Shown here: positions 48,116 to 59,447 of the stretch, piece after piece | Position numbering within the stretch: position 1 is the stretch's first letter | Layout: each line of letters begins with the position of its first letter | DNA from: Lonicera japonica | Lineage: Eukaryota; Streptophyta; Magnoliopsida; Dipsacales; Caprifoliaceae | Assembly: GCA_021464415.1 (NCBI GenBank) | Contig: CM038467.1 | Span: 12,293,411-12,357,410, forward strand | Length of the DNA: 64,000 nt | Direction: 5' to 3' | Translations under genes and position numbers: made by a program | Notes under the pieces: model-generated | What the model saw: the letters and a program-made list of their open reading frames with translations, nothing else | Told to the model about the DNA's origin: nothing | Databases searched by the model: none

Positions 48116-49158
48116 GGGTATAAGGCCATTTGCAATGTTTATCTCAATATTTTAAAAGTTGAAACGTCTATCTCAAAGTACTTTTAGTGTTATAATTTAA
48201 ACTTTTCGTTAACTTTCGTTTAAAAACTGTTGACATGACTTGATGATGTAGCAATGATATGGATCAAATTGTTTAAAACAAAAATTTACATGACATATTA
48301 AACCCTAAAATATGGAGTAAGTTGCAATGTTCATCTTGGTGTTTCAAAAGTTACTATAACAACCTAACTAAGATTGCATATTGCATTTTTTTTCATAATG
48401 AAAGAAAACAATCTCAAAAATATGAATTGAAGAGTTTATTACTATGGCCAAGGATTAGTTTCTACAAATTTCATGGACAAATTCCAAACAAGAAAGAAGG
48501 GATTGCCAATGCTTCGGTGTTTGATATTTGTTTATTTATTTTTTATTATTTCCCAAAAGAATTTTTTCGTTGAGTCTTTTAAATTTTTTATTTTAGTTTG
48601 AACATGGATACAAAGTTTTCTTATGATTTGATCGATCTACTAATATGTACTAGATGTAAGCAAATTATTCGTATACCGTTTAGGGCTATACCAGCATTAG
48701 AGGTAAATAATATCATTAAAAGATATGAATGTTCCAAGTGCTTTTATGGGTAAAGCTTTGTAGTAATTTTAAATCAAATGAAAATAGTGAGAAATTGTCA
48801 CTAATGTAGTGATACTTGTATCAAGCTAAAACATAATACAAAAAAGGAGGCAACATGTGTTAAAGATGAGTTGAAAATATATTTTAAGGGTCACATTGCA
48901 ACTTTTTAAATATCAAGAGGAACATTGCAATTGCCTCCATACTTCAAGGTTTAATTTATCATTTATACTTTTGTTTTCAGATGGTTTGCTCTATATCATT
49001 GTCACATAAGCGGTCATTAACTTTTTCTAAATAGAAGTTAATGGAAGGTTTAAGTTATAACACTAAAAATACTATAAGGTTGATATTGCAACTTTTGAAA
49101 TATCATGAGAAATATGGCAAATAATCCCATACTTTAAAGTTTAATTTGTCAATTCCCC
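48116..49158. mobile_element. Mutator-like long-TIR element with internally repeated ends
   Basis: About 1.04 kb between direct repeats of ATTTGTTGG (48107-48115 and 49159-49167); identity extends to 14 bases (ATTTGTTGGGGGTA), so the exact edge is slightly ambiguous. Inverted arms pair around GCAATGTT(T/C)ATCTC and TTTAAAC/GTTTAA blocks. The terminal motif occurs twice near the left end (48132 and 48323) and twice inverted near the right (about 48890 and 49100), suggesting nested or tandem duplication of the ends. No transposase. Confidence 0.65.
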
Positions 49159-50094
49159 ATTTGTTGGGGGTAGCATTAGGTTTCTCTTGTTTTGTCTTTT
49201 TCTCTCTCTCTTTTCTTTGAACGGTCTTCATCAGTTTGAATTTTAAAACGAGATGGCCAAGTGCCTAACTATGACTAGAAAACAAAGTAAACAAGGAAAG
49301 TGGGAAGTCTCCGAAATGAATTTTCTAATTCAGACTTGTTGACGGATTCAAATTTAGGCGCAACGTGACCAAAGATGATCCAGACCTGACTTACGAATTC
49401 TTCCAACGAGCATGTATATAGATTCCAAGAAAAAATTAGTGGTGACATTGCAAAGTATTTAAGCTTATGAGGTTAAATAAGTGGTACAGGTCAATGGGAA
49501 TACATCACTGAAGCAATAGGAATTCACTAATATAACAGCATATGTAGTTAATTTTTTTTATTCTTAAATTAAAAGTTTAATATCATACTTTAGTTCATTC
49601 CATGTTTAAATTTTAATTTATTTTTATTAAATATTAAAATGCATGCAACGTAATAAGTGAATAGAATTGTATTTTAAATATTTCTCACACATTTGTTCAC
49701 CAAAATGCTTACTCGTGTTTGGAACACTATAGACACATTCGTAACCATACTTGGAAAATAAGTTTGAATAATTGAATTATGTTCTTGTAAGTGGTGTAAA
49801 TTTTAGGCTATGTCGTGGATGAGACTAAGAAACAAATTTGAGGAAAGCAACAAGAAAAAAATTAATACACTTACGTCCGCACTCTTAAGATTTTTGTATT
49901 TTTCTAATGAAACTCTGTGTGTATTTAAATGGATGATATGCCTTGTATAATTTATTTATGTTTTTTTTGAGTACTTCTATGCCGAAGCGATAATTGAACT
50001 CGAGACAATTTATTTATATTTTAGATTGTGCAAACTTACTTTTATTGTAATACAATATGTATTTGTACATTTCTTTGGGAATATTCCAATTCAT

Positions 50095-50240
50095 ATTGCA
50101 ATCTTATACCTCTTGGCTCGGTGGTATTAGGTTGCCATTGAGACAACCTTAACGTCAAGTTAGTACTCCCAAGGTTGAGGCCTCCCAAGCCCAAGGTTAA
50201 GGCATTGTCAAAATAATCCTCAGCCAGCGACAATCACGTC
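50095..50240 (+). mobile_element. Possible tRNA-derived SINE
   Basis: TTGGCTCGGTGG (50113-50124) resembles the RNA polymerase III A box, and GGTTGAGGCC (50173-50182) resembles the B box, at the normal spacing of about 50 bp. No clear A-tail or target duplication was found, so the element and its edges are tentative. Confidence 0.3.
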
Positions 50241-50403
50241 TTTGTAGTTGACCACGTGCTAGACCCCTTCACTTAGATGAAGCCTTCTTGATCTTTGGGC
50301 CGGTTCATTTGCATAGGCGTAGGGCTCAATCTATTTCATTTTTCGGGCCCAATTATTTTGAACCTCGCATCCTGAAATGGAAATATTTCGTGAAATGAAG
50401 TTA

Positions 50404-50918
50404 GAGCACTTCCAATGCAATTATAAATTAAAATATTTTTAGATATGAACATATAAGTATGTGTATGATCATATTTCTTATGTGGCACATAAGTTTTTCT
50501 AATAAGAAAATTCAAAAAAATTCATCTCCAGTTGTAACGTTGATAAGGGTCTTTACCATCTTAATCACTAATCTTTATTTTGTAAATATATTATTAAATA
50601 TGGATTTTATTTGATAGATATTGCTGAATACTTTTCCATAACATAACTTTCATAATTAATAAAATTTTAAAATTAAAGATACAATATTTTTAAATTTAAT
50701 AAAGTAGTTTGAAATAATAAAAATGCTGATGTGGCAGGCTTGATAATGTCTAAAAAATCCTCTACATGTAGAGGGTCTTCTTCACAATATCTTTATTTTT
50801 TCTTGCCACGTCAGATTCACATTAAGTCTTTACAATTGCATTGGAGACAATTTTTTATGCTCATCGTCTACGATGGCACATTGTTTTTTTCCAATTTATA
50901 TTTACAATAAAGATGCTC
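50404..50918. mobile_element. Tourist-like MITE (TSD TTA)
   Basis: 515 bp between TTA (50401-50403) and TTA (50919-50921). The termini GAGCACTTCCAATGCAATTA and reverse-read GAGCATCTTTATTGTAAATA are weakly inverted; an inner TTGCATTGGA pairs better with the left end. Non-coding. Confidence 0.65.
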
Positions 50919-50921
50919 TTA

Positions 50922-52329
50922 AAATGTTTTATTAAAGCAAGATGCCAGATTGAGAAATATTTTTTTTTTGGTCTACGATTGAGAAATATTTGGAAAAGCA
51001 AGAATATGACACAAACTTATTCCTTATGTTTATCAAAGTCACATTATTTCAAAAAATCAAATTATCAATTTTAGTTTTGATTAATCAATGACTTGATAAT
51101 TTCAACTTTAATCAAAAAAACATCTATCGGTATAAATGCAAACCGCGAGTGCGTATGATTTGTCACATTAAAACCATCGACAATAATAATAATAAATAAA
51201 AAAAAACGTTTAAAACATCTTAAATGTAAAAGGCTGCGAGTGTCACTCCACATAAGAGGATTACACCTTCTTTTTTTTTAAAAAAAAAATAATATATTTA
51301 TTTAAATTTCAGTACATGAAATCTTACTATTATTTTGATAACTTCTTCCAAAATTTACATATTTTGACAATTTTGGATAATAGGAAGATAAAAGGCTACT
51401 GTGACATAAATTTTCTTTTCTAATATTATAAACCATGCGTTAATAATATGTCTAAGACACTAAATACGATAAAAAATAAAATCTTTACAAGCTTTTGCCA
51501 CAAGTAGATGATAATGAATACTGGATATTCTTAATACGCATAAAATAAAATCCAATTTAATTTTATGAAACCTGCTAATTAAAACAAGTAACTTAATGCA
51601 TGCATGGTTAAACATCACAAATAACTTATGCTACTCACTAGGTATCTATAACGAGTTATTGACTTATACAAACTAATTAAATTTCAGAAACCTAATCATA
51701 TATCTATAAAAAGTAATGCGCGCATTTGCATTATACTTGCACGATAGATAGTCTTCATGGCTTTCCAACACTAATATTCATCTTTAAGTAGGCTTACGTC
51801 ACTCTTTTTACGCAAACTTGCATAACGAATTTCACATTCCGACAATAATATCCATCTTTAAATACTTCTGCAGTTACCCATTTTATGTGCGTACATTTTC
51901 CTGCTCCAAATAATTGGTAACATGACCTCAAATTGGCAACAACTTACTATGGATTCATAACAATATTTCTTACGCGCGAGCACTTGGTAAAATCACTAGT
52001 TGAATCAATTGTGACCTTTTAGGAACAAATTATAAATCACTTGAATAAAAGCAGCAAATTTAAGTGCCTTAGAGTTGATCCGGCCCAACAACAATCTTCA
52101 CTACTTCCGGTCGTGTGGATCCAATTTGTATACGGATTTTCAACGTCTCGAACCGAACATTAAATATACAGGTAGGATGATTTTGGCGGGTTCTGTTTGA
52201 AAAAGTGGCACGTGGACTGGAAGGGAGTGAAAAGACGTAGACACCCTCTTCCCTCAAGCCATACATACATATATATATATATATATGTGTGTGTGTAACA
52301 CTTGCAAAGTCACCACCACCATCTGTAAG
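50922..52329. other. Gene-free region
   Basis: No gene is supported. A (TA)n/(TG)n run at about 52265-52298 precedes the putative first exon of the F-box gene and may include its core promoter. Confidence 0.35.
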
Positions 52330-54745
52330 AAGTAAGAAACGGCGAAGAAGATAGCAGTGTAGAGTAGGTTTTGCCCTAAACTAAAGCACAAAGCTAGCTA
52401 GGTATAATCTCCATCCCCTTCCTTTATCTATCTATATGTATTTATAATTCAACAAATTAAGCACATAGATAGACACAAATATATATGCACATGCATTGTG
52501 ATTTTATGCTAATTTGGATATATATATATATGTACTACATGCATGATATAGAGTCTGATCACACATTTCTGTTCTCGAAACACCTTTTTAGTTTGATTTT
52601 TCCGATCTGAACATTCTTGTGCTGTTCTTGATTGTTCTTTTCTTTTTATAAGACGGGTGTTTTGACTGCACGCTTGTATCACATCTTTTCACAGATTTCC
52701 TCTCCCAGGTAGAATTCTGAACTCAATTGGATTTTTTATTGTTTTGTTTCTTGATCAGACCCGTTGTCGTTGGTTTTTTCTTGTACCTACATATCTTATC
52801 TCCTAAAGTTTTTGAATTCAATTGGATATATGTTTCTGGTCTAATTTTATTATATATGACTTTTACTTACAAAAATTCCTTTCTCTGGTTCAGAGTTGTG
52901 GTTGATTTTTTGATATCTGTCAGATCTGGTCATCTGAATTTTTTTTTATTTTTTTTGAGCAACTGGTCATCTGATTTGTCTACCATTCATTTCTCTGAAT
53001 ATGTGTGAAACATTTAGGATTTTTGATAAACTTTTGCACCACGGTAATGGCTTTAGTGTCTGTCCAATTTTCACTTATTAAATTTGACCCCAAATTGGAT
53101 AAATCATGAAGAATTGGGCTGTAAGATAACAGTCTAGTACTATGTGGAACAAATTTGGAAAAAGATGTATTTCATGTTTGTGTTAAATGAGATGTAACAT
53201 TGAAATACCCCAGGCCCCTTTGAATAAATGCAGGGGAAAACTAATGTTTTGTCCGGTACCAAATTGTCGTAGATTTTGTGGTATCTGCTGTTTAGTCATC
53301 TGTTTTGTTCATCAGAGGTTTTCACTGCATTTATGCACCTGTAGCATAATTAGGGTCAGTTCTGATATAACTTTCGCGGCACGTAACAGGTGTTTAGTGG
53401 GGGTTCAGTTTTGCAAATTAGATTTGAACGTAAATCAGTCAAATGTAGAAGAATTGGGCGACAAACAAACACAATTGAGTACTAGCTATACGGAACAAAT
53501 TTGGAATATACATAATTTGGATTTTTATTAACTGAGCTTTAACGTTCAAATCAATGAATAATTATTCAACATGTACAAGGATGACATTATCACATTGTTT
53601 TTCAGAAAGTACGCATTCAATCACATGGGTTATTCTCCACATCACTGATTTATTGCAGTTTTATTGGATTTGTGATAAATGTCGTCGTTTGATAAGTAAA
53701 TCCCCCGGTGTAGCGTGAATGCCAAGGAAGCGTGCTTTTAACTTGATCATAGCTAACAGCATCATAACTGATCTTGGCAATACAAATATTTTGATCATTA
53801 ACATTCAATTTACATTGCAAGGGGCCCTTGATCTTTTATCGTATTTCAAGCAATCCGTGTGTACTTATTTACCAAAACATGTACTTTCTTATAGTGTAAA
53901 TTAACATCCTGCATTATACTTTTTTAAGGTGTTCACCAGGATTACAATAGTTGCCTCCATTTCCCACTCTCCATTTAGCCCTAACTAGCTTCGGCTTTCT
54001 CTCACCACTGCAGCCAACACTCACTTTACTTTGGTCCTATCCGAGTTTGGCATTGACCCTATAATGTTGATTTGCACACTGAAACTTAGTTTAGTCCAAC
54101 CTAAAGTATAACTCCCACGTCGATTAACCTTTAGTTGAAATTTAGACACATCTCTATATATAAATAACACAACATTTTATCATCATCTGCCATTCCAATG
54201 GTGCTTTTTACTCCAAATCTGTTTCATGTGTTGTTACAACTTGGTTTGTAGAGTTTTGAAACAGTAACGTCCCGGTTGTTCCTTTACATGTGATAATCCT
54301 ACATTTACAACTGTTAGGAAAGACCAGGAGAGTTCAAAATCAACTGTCCGTCTTTTGCCAATTAATAAATTAGCTTCCTTGACTGATTCTGGTAATGTTC
54401 ACTTAATTGTTTGTTGTCCTTTTTCCATCTTCCTTCGTTTATCTGCATTGATCTAAAACTACTTTATATGGCCGGATTACACAAATTTCATCTACTTCTC
54501 CTTATGAAACTTTTGTTTTATTGAAATCTTATTGCTGAAGAGGGTGTCACGCCATTTCAGTGCATGTTTCATAAATACAAAAGATACTATATATGTTAAA
54601 CATGGAAATTTCCATTGTAACCTGAATATATAGTTTGTTCTTCATATATGATAATATTACATCATGACATGGTTAGATAATATCTTGTCTAATATAATTG
54701 AATGTGTCGTGCGCAGTTCTTGCAAAGTCCTCTTTCTCAAATTAA
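52330..54745 (+). other. Putative 5' UTR exon and long 5' UTR intron of the F-box gene
   Basis: Inference. A purine-rich, leader-like segment runs from about 52320 to a good donor CTAG|GTATAA at 52401/52402. A good acceptor GTGCGCAG lies at 54716, 30 bp before the F-box ATG. The intervening 2.3 kb holds no supported gene. Transcript data would decide. Confidence 0.35.
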
Positions 54746-55909
54746 ATGGCATATTTTACACCCAAGAAATCAACTAATTATGCGGGTGAAATAAGGACGA
54801 CAATATTTGATATGCCACCAGAGATAGTGGCTGATTTTATGTCAAGACTTCCTATAGAATCCATCTTAGCGTGCAAACTTGTGTGCTCAAAGTGGTATTC
54901 TACCACTAATGATCCTTACTTTATTAAATTGCAACTCGCTAGATCAAGTAGCAATCGGCTCTTGCTTTTACCTGTCCAAAACAAAGAGTCAAATTTTCCT
55001 AGAGACCATATACCCCTAGTGAATATTTATGAACGCATAACTAGGCGGATCCCTGTTTTTAAGATGCCATTCATAGGCATCAGATTCAAATGTTCCCACA
55101 ACGGGCTGGTGTGTGTAGCTTCTACAAATAACAAGGCGGATCCTCTGTTCCTTGCCAACCCAATCACGGGTGAAGATATGACTTTGCCAGCATCAAAAGG
55201 TACCTCCAGGTGTCAACTATCGAGCTACACGGTCTGCTTAGGCTCAGATAGCTCCGGCCAATACAAGATCGTCCGACACTACATATTTCGAAGACGTACC
55301 AAAGAGAGCAGACTGGAGATTCTTTCGCTTGTAAACGATAGTACATGGAGGGAGATAAAATTACCATCCCAAGAATGGCAAGCATACAAGGCTGTATTTT
55401 TTGGCGGAGCCTTTTTCTTTTTCATGACGAAGACAAGACGGCCCTATGACATAGCTGTACTGGCAGTTGATTTCCAAACGGAGACGCTCCAGGAAATAGT
55501 ATTTCCGTATGTATATGTAGTTTCGCCTAGGCCATTTTTGGAGCTGGTGGAGATAGACGGGCACCTGGCTGTTATTGAGAGTGAGAATTGTTGCATGAAA
55601 GTGTGGATAGTATGCGGGACGAAGGTGGGTGATTTATATCTGCGTGCTGGCTACAAATGCTGCACAAAGATTCATTGGGATAGTAAGCATTACTTCAGAA
55701 GTGTTGGCAGATTGGACCAGCACAGTTATCTACTTTGGCACAACAATTGGAAGGATGCTCCTACGAATCGATTTGCTCGGCTTTCGGATCAAGGGGTACC
55801 CCCGTGCACCCAATACGAAATCCCTGACCTCCCTCGCACCTTCCGCACTATGTGGATAACACCAAGCTTCCTCTCTCCGGCCGCGGTTGTACTTGGTTTA
55901 ACTCAGTGA
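54746..55909 (+). CDS. F-box protein (SCF substrate receptor type)
   Basis: Single-exon ORF of 387 aa. The F-box is at about residues 20-62 (IFDMPPEIVADFMSRLPIES, then KLVCSKWY and PYFIKLQL), with the LP..I...LSRLP-type core that contacts Skp1/ASK. The rest has the layout of plant F-box-associated domains: HNGLVCVA near 112 (the usual 'C.GL' block), NPITGE near 136, YKIVR near 176, and a later block TLQEIVFPYV near 250. Such proteins select substrates for the SCF ubiquitin ligase. The substrate cannot be told from sequence. The family is large and fast-evolving, so no symbol is given. Confidence 0.85.
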   Translation: MAYFTPKKSTNYAGEIRTTIFDMPPEIVADFMSRLPIESILACKLVCSKWYSTTNDPYFIKLQLARSSSNRLLLLPVQNKESNFPRDHIPLVNIYERITRRIPVFKMPFIGIRFKCSHNGLVCVASTNNKADPLFLANPITGEDMTLPASKGTSRCQLSSYTVCLGSDSSGQYKIVRHYIFRRRTKESRLEILSLVNDSTWREIKLPSQEWQAYKAVFFGGAFFFFMTKTRRPYDIAVLAVDFQTETLQEIVFPYVYVVSPRPFLELVEIDGHLAVIESENCCMKVWIVCGTKVGDLYLRAGYKCCTKIHWDSKHYFRSVGRLDQHSYLLWHNNWKDAPTNRFARLSDQGVPPCTQYEIPDLPRTFRTMWITPSFLSPAAVVLGLTQ

Positions 55910-56193
55910 TATGATGTTGGAGTGATCAAAGTTATGATAATTATATTGTGTTGTTTGTGGTAGATTTGTTTTGTGGTTGTGCTTTGCCTACTTTCTCTTG
56001 TAACCTTTTCAATTCATTTTTCTTAGAACTTATAATTTGCTAATCATTATTAGATTTACAACCTTTATTACTATTTTGAAGAATATTGTCTAGTCACAAA
56101 TATTTGGCCTCATAACACACACACACACACACACATATATATCATCTATCTCAAGTAAAAATTAGAAAATAGCTTCACTTTAATTTCTACTCA
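55910..56193 (+). other. 3' flank of the F-box gene
   Basis: AT-rich region with an (AC)n(AT)n microsatellite at about 56116-56143; probably includes the 3' UTR. Confidence 0.4.
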
Positions 56194-56202
56194 TTAATTA
56201 TT

Positions 56203-57031
56203 GGCTAAATGACCAATAAGCATAATGTATTTTACCTTGTTTTTCAGTTATGTCAACGAATTCCATTTTCCATTAAAAGCATCATTAAACTTTTCCTGTT
56301 ATTTCACTTAGGTCCAAATTGTAAATTGTAACTTTCGTCCAATTCTTCTTAACAGAATGCTGAGTTGGCATAAAAAAATTGACGTAAAACTTTTTTAAAA
56401 AAATAAAAAATGATGTGGCCTAAATTGAGTTAAGTTAGAGGAATGACATGGCACCATTGTCTTCGACCATTCCATTGATTCCGGCCACGTCCATTTTTTC
56501 TCCGGCCACCGCCATTTTTCCTGCGGCCACTCCATTGATTCCGACCACCTCCATTTTTTTCCGGCCACTACTCCATTTTTTCTCTTATAATATTATAAAC
56601 CCATTTTCGGCTAGTCGTCATCGATTGAGGAGATGGGCGGAGGGTTCATGAAGGAAAAAGATGAAAAAAATAAAGGTGGCTAGAGTCAATGGAGTGGTAG
56701 GAGAAAAAATGGAGGTGGCCGGAATCAATGGAATGGCTGGAGAAAATGGTGATAAAGGTCAGAATCAATGGAGTGGCCGGAATGGAAAAATTTAAGAAAG
56801 GGAAAATGAGTTGGGAAGAAGAGATTAAATGTCACGTTATTTTTTTTAAAGCGACACGTTAGATTTTTTGTTCCAACTCAGCATTATGTTAAGAAGATTT
56901 GGACAGAAGTTACAATTTGGACCTAAGTGAAATAACGGGAAAAGTTTAATGGCACTTTTGATGAAAAATGAAATTCGTTGGCATAACTGAAAAACAGGGT
57001 AAAGTACGTTGTGCTTATTGGTCATTTAGCC
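56203..57031. mobile_element. Mutator-like fold-back element with internal minisatellite (TSD 9 bp)
   Basis: 829 bp with an exact 9-bp target duplication TTAATTATT (56194-56202 and 57032-57040). The ends GGCTAAATGACCAATAAGCA and its inverse start inverted repeats of about 185 bp. The remaining interior is again inverted: C-rich units around CCATTGATTCCGGCCAC on the left (56460-56580) and their complements around GTGGCCGGAATCAATGG on the right (56680-56790). Almost the whole element can fold on itself. The short frame at 56448-56651 is an artefact of the repeats. Confidence 0.87.
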
Positions 57032-57457
57032 TTAATTATTTGAAATTTGTGGCATTTTAAAGAGGAAGTGCCGGGGAACCACAATCCCCCCCTGGGCGAT
57101 GAATCTGTGCTTCCCTTCTATCCTAAAAATTGAAAATAAATAAAAATTAAGTGGAAGTCCTTTGGCAAATACTAAGTCAAAGTATAAAACCACAACAAGC
57201 CCATCTGGCCCAATAGACTTGGACTTGTCATTTTCCTTCTCTCCCTTCTTTTGGATTAAGGCCTATTATGAAAAGCCCAAATATTTCTTCTAGAGTATAT
57301 GTCTATCCTTGTACCAAGTCACTAACAAAAACAATTGCCTTACGAACAAAGGACCTCCAAATTTGGGTGTGAATACTTACCATTAAGGCAAATCTACATT
57401 TTTATGTGATTAATATTTTAAAGAAAAAGGTATAAATCTCATTTTTTCCAGCACTAT

Positions 57458-57690
57458 GGATGTGTTTGACGCGCCGGATTAGAGAGTCAGATAAGATTAT
57501 TTAATCCCATCTAGAGGGGATAAAACAATCCCACCTTTTAGGTGAGATTCATTAATCCCTCTCTCGGTGGGATAAAAAATTTTAATGGGATAAATAATTC
57601 GCTCCGATATCCAATTCTGACAAATACCAAATATAGTATAAGATATAATTATCCTATCCCACCCTCTTATCATGCAGGTCAAACGCAGCT
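57458..57690. mobile_element. Short MITE (candidate TSD TAT)
   Basis: 233 bp. The ends GGATGTGTTTGACGCGC and reverse-read AGCTGCGTTTGACCTGC are inverted repeats, with GGATTA/TAATCC and GGGATAA/TTATCCC motifs inside. TAT flanks both sides (57455-57457 and 57691-57693). Harbinger-type is likely, not proven. Confidence 0.55.
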
Positions 57691-57765
57691 TATAAGTAAT
57701 AGAAATAAGAGAGTACTGAATTCTATGGAAAGTAAGCCATTAAACCAATCTTAGTGGTTAATCTT

Positions 57766-59447
57766 AGAGATGACAATATGTCGAATTTGACCAAATTTGA
57801 ACTCATCCCGCTTATAAACTCGTCTAACCCGAACTCGACCCGATTCGGTATAAGTTTTATTTTTTAAAACCTGAACTGCCTTGACCCGCTCCAACCCATG
57901 GTAATTATACTATACTATAAAGGGTATTTAAGGAAAACATGATATATTTGGGACATAATGGGTCAAACGAGTTAATTTTGTGCAAACTCTGTGCAGACAC
58001 CCCATTTTTCGACCATTGGAAGAATAAACTAGTCACTATCCGAAAAAATAGGACCAGACTTCGAAGACATCGAAAGCCAAATGCTGGGCTCAGGTAGTAC
58101 CAAGAAAGGGCATATCAAGACTCTGATGGCATCGAGATCAAAACTCAAAGTGCAAGAGAAATGAATCAAAGTTACCCAAACTACACATAAGACCAATTGG
58201 GCTATAATGAATGGGCGATCGATTTTTCGAGTAACCCGATCAGTTTTCAGTGGCCACTAATTGGTTTTCCATGCTTTTGCTCGGTCATCAGCTTTCGCGA
58301 ATAGGTCAACCCCAACAACTGGTAGGTTATCGGTACTCATAGATCAATTTTCACCCTTTGTCATCCAAGACCGATTGGGCTTCAGCTTGGTTCAATCGGT
58401 TTTTGGTGCCCACGAGTCGGTCTTACAGCCTTACCAATCAGTCTTTCGATGCAACAACCCATTCGACCACTATATCATCTAGAATCAAAACAAAAAGCGC
58501 GGGGGGAGCCTCAGACAGGCAGAGGGTAAAGTTCAGAAGAGACATAAAAGAGCAAATGTCCGGAATCACATTTAGATAGATAAGAATTAGATCTAAAGAT
58601 AGAAACACGTTGTAAAAATATTGTACTCAAAATTCTTAATTAGACTACTTTGTAGTACTTTTCAATATCAATCGAAATAATAGCTTTATCTTTGGAATAA
58701 AGGTATTTTGTTAAATCTCTCAGTTTTAAATCCATCAATTGCCTTTCATATATGTATATGTTCTTTTGTGAATGTTGTATACTGCATGTATGTTAATAAT
58801 TCAAAATTGGACAAAGACAACATGTTTAATACGTAACTTGATTCTAGACTGTGATTGAATCGTAATTGCATCCATATATCTGTAAATAGGCTTTATAACA
58901 CTTCTACATGCTTCCCAAAAAATAATGCATGAAAATTAATGAACTGCCATAGTTGACCGATCGGTCTTCAATGAATCTTCCCTTGTTTACCTCGAAAATC
59001 GAGCCATCACTCACGCATGCTAATAAAACAGTTGTACACATGTATTTAGGCAAAAAAACAATAGGAAAAGATTAAAAAATGAAAACAAGTATGTCCATTT
59101 AAAAGCCGAAAGGGCGCCGTGGGTGTCTAACACCTTCCCGCATTGTAACATAGTCCCCCAAACTCATTCTGGTTACGCAGACTGCATTGTATCCCAAAAG
59201 GGTACAAGAACACACTTTTGTCCGTTTTCCTGGAAAACGGACTAGCGACTCGAAAATCCTTTTCAACCATGGAACGCGCAAAAAGGCCACAAAGGGGTCC
59301 TAATAGGATTCTCACACTCGGCCCAACCCCGCATCGAGCTTTCATTTTGAAATCCGAACCCAACCTAATGTTAAAAAACCTGCCCTATTCGGATTTGGTG
59401 GGTAAAAAAAATCTACCGGATTGAATTTTATTGCCATCCCTCATCTA
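57766..59447. mobile_element. hAT-type element split by an LTR insertion
   Basis: The left end TAGAGATGACAATA and the reverse-read right end TGAGGGATGGCAATA are inverted repeats; both flanks have the Asp/Asn-codon-like AACCCGAACTCGACCCG repeats typical of such elements. Without the inner 1.3-kb insertion it would be about 0.35 kb. No matching 8-bp duplication found. Confidence 0.5.
57990..59315. mobile_element. Probable solo LTR of a Gypsy-type element, nested in the hAT element
   Basis: Starts TGTGCAGACACCCC. Near the right end it carries GGGCGCCGTGGGTGTCTAAC, a block found near the ends of large plant Gypsy LTRs. ACTC occurs at both edges (57986-57989 and 59316-59319), a possible partial target duplication. 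No internal coding region or second LTR follows, so a solo or truncated LTR is likely. Confidence 0.5.

Noticed and set aside
56448..56651. 67-codon frame rich in Pro, Ser and Thr
   Set aside because: Produced by the minisatellite units within the Mutator-like fold-back element.
59099..59424. Short overlapping frames on both strands
   Set aside because: They fall in the LTR-like unit and hAT end; none has protein features.
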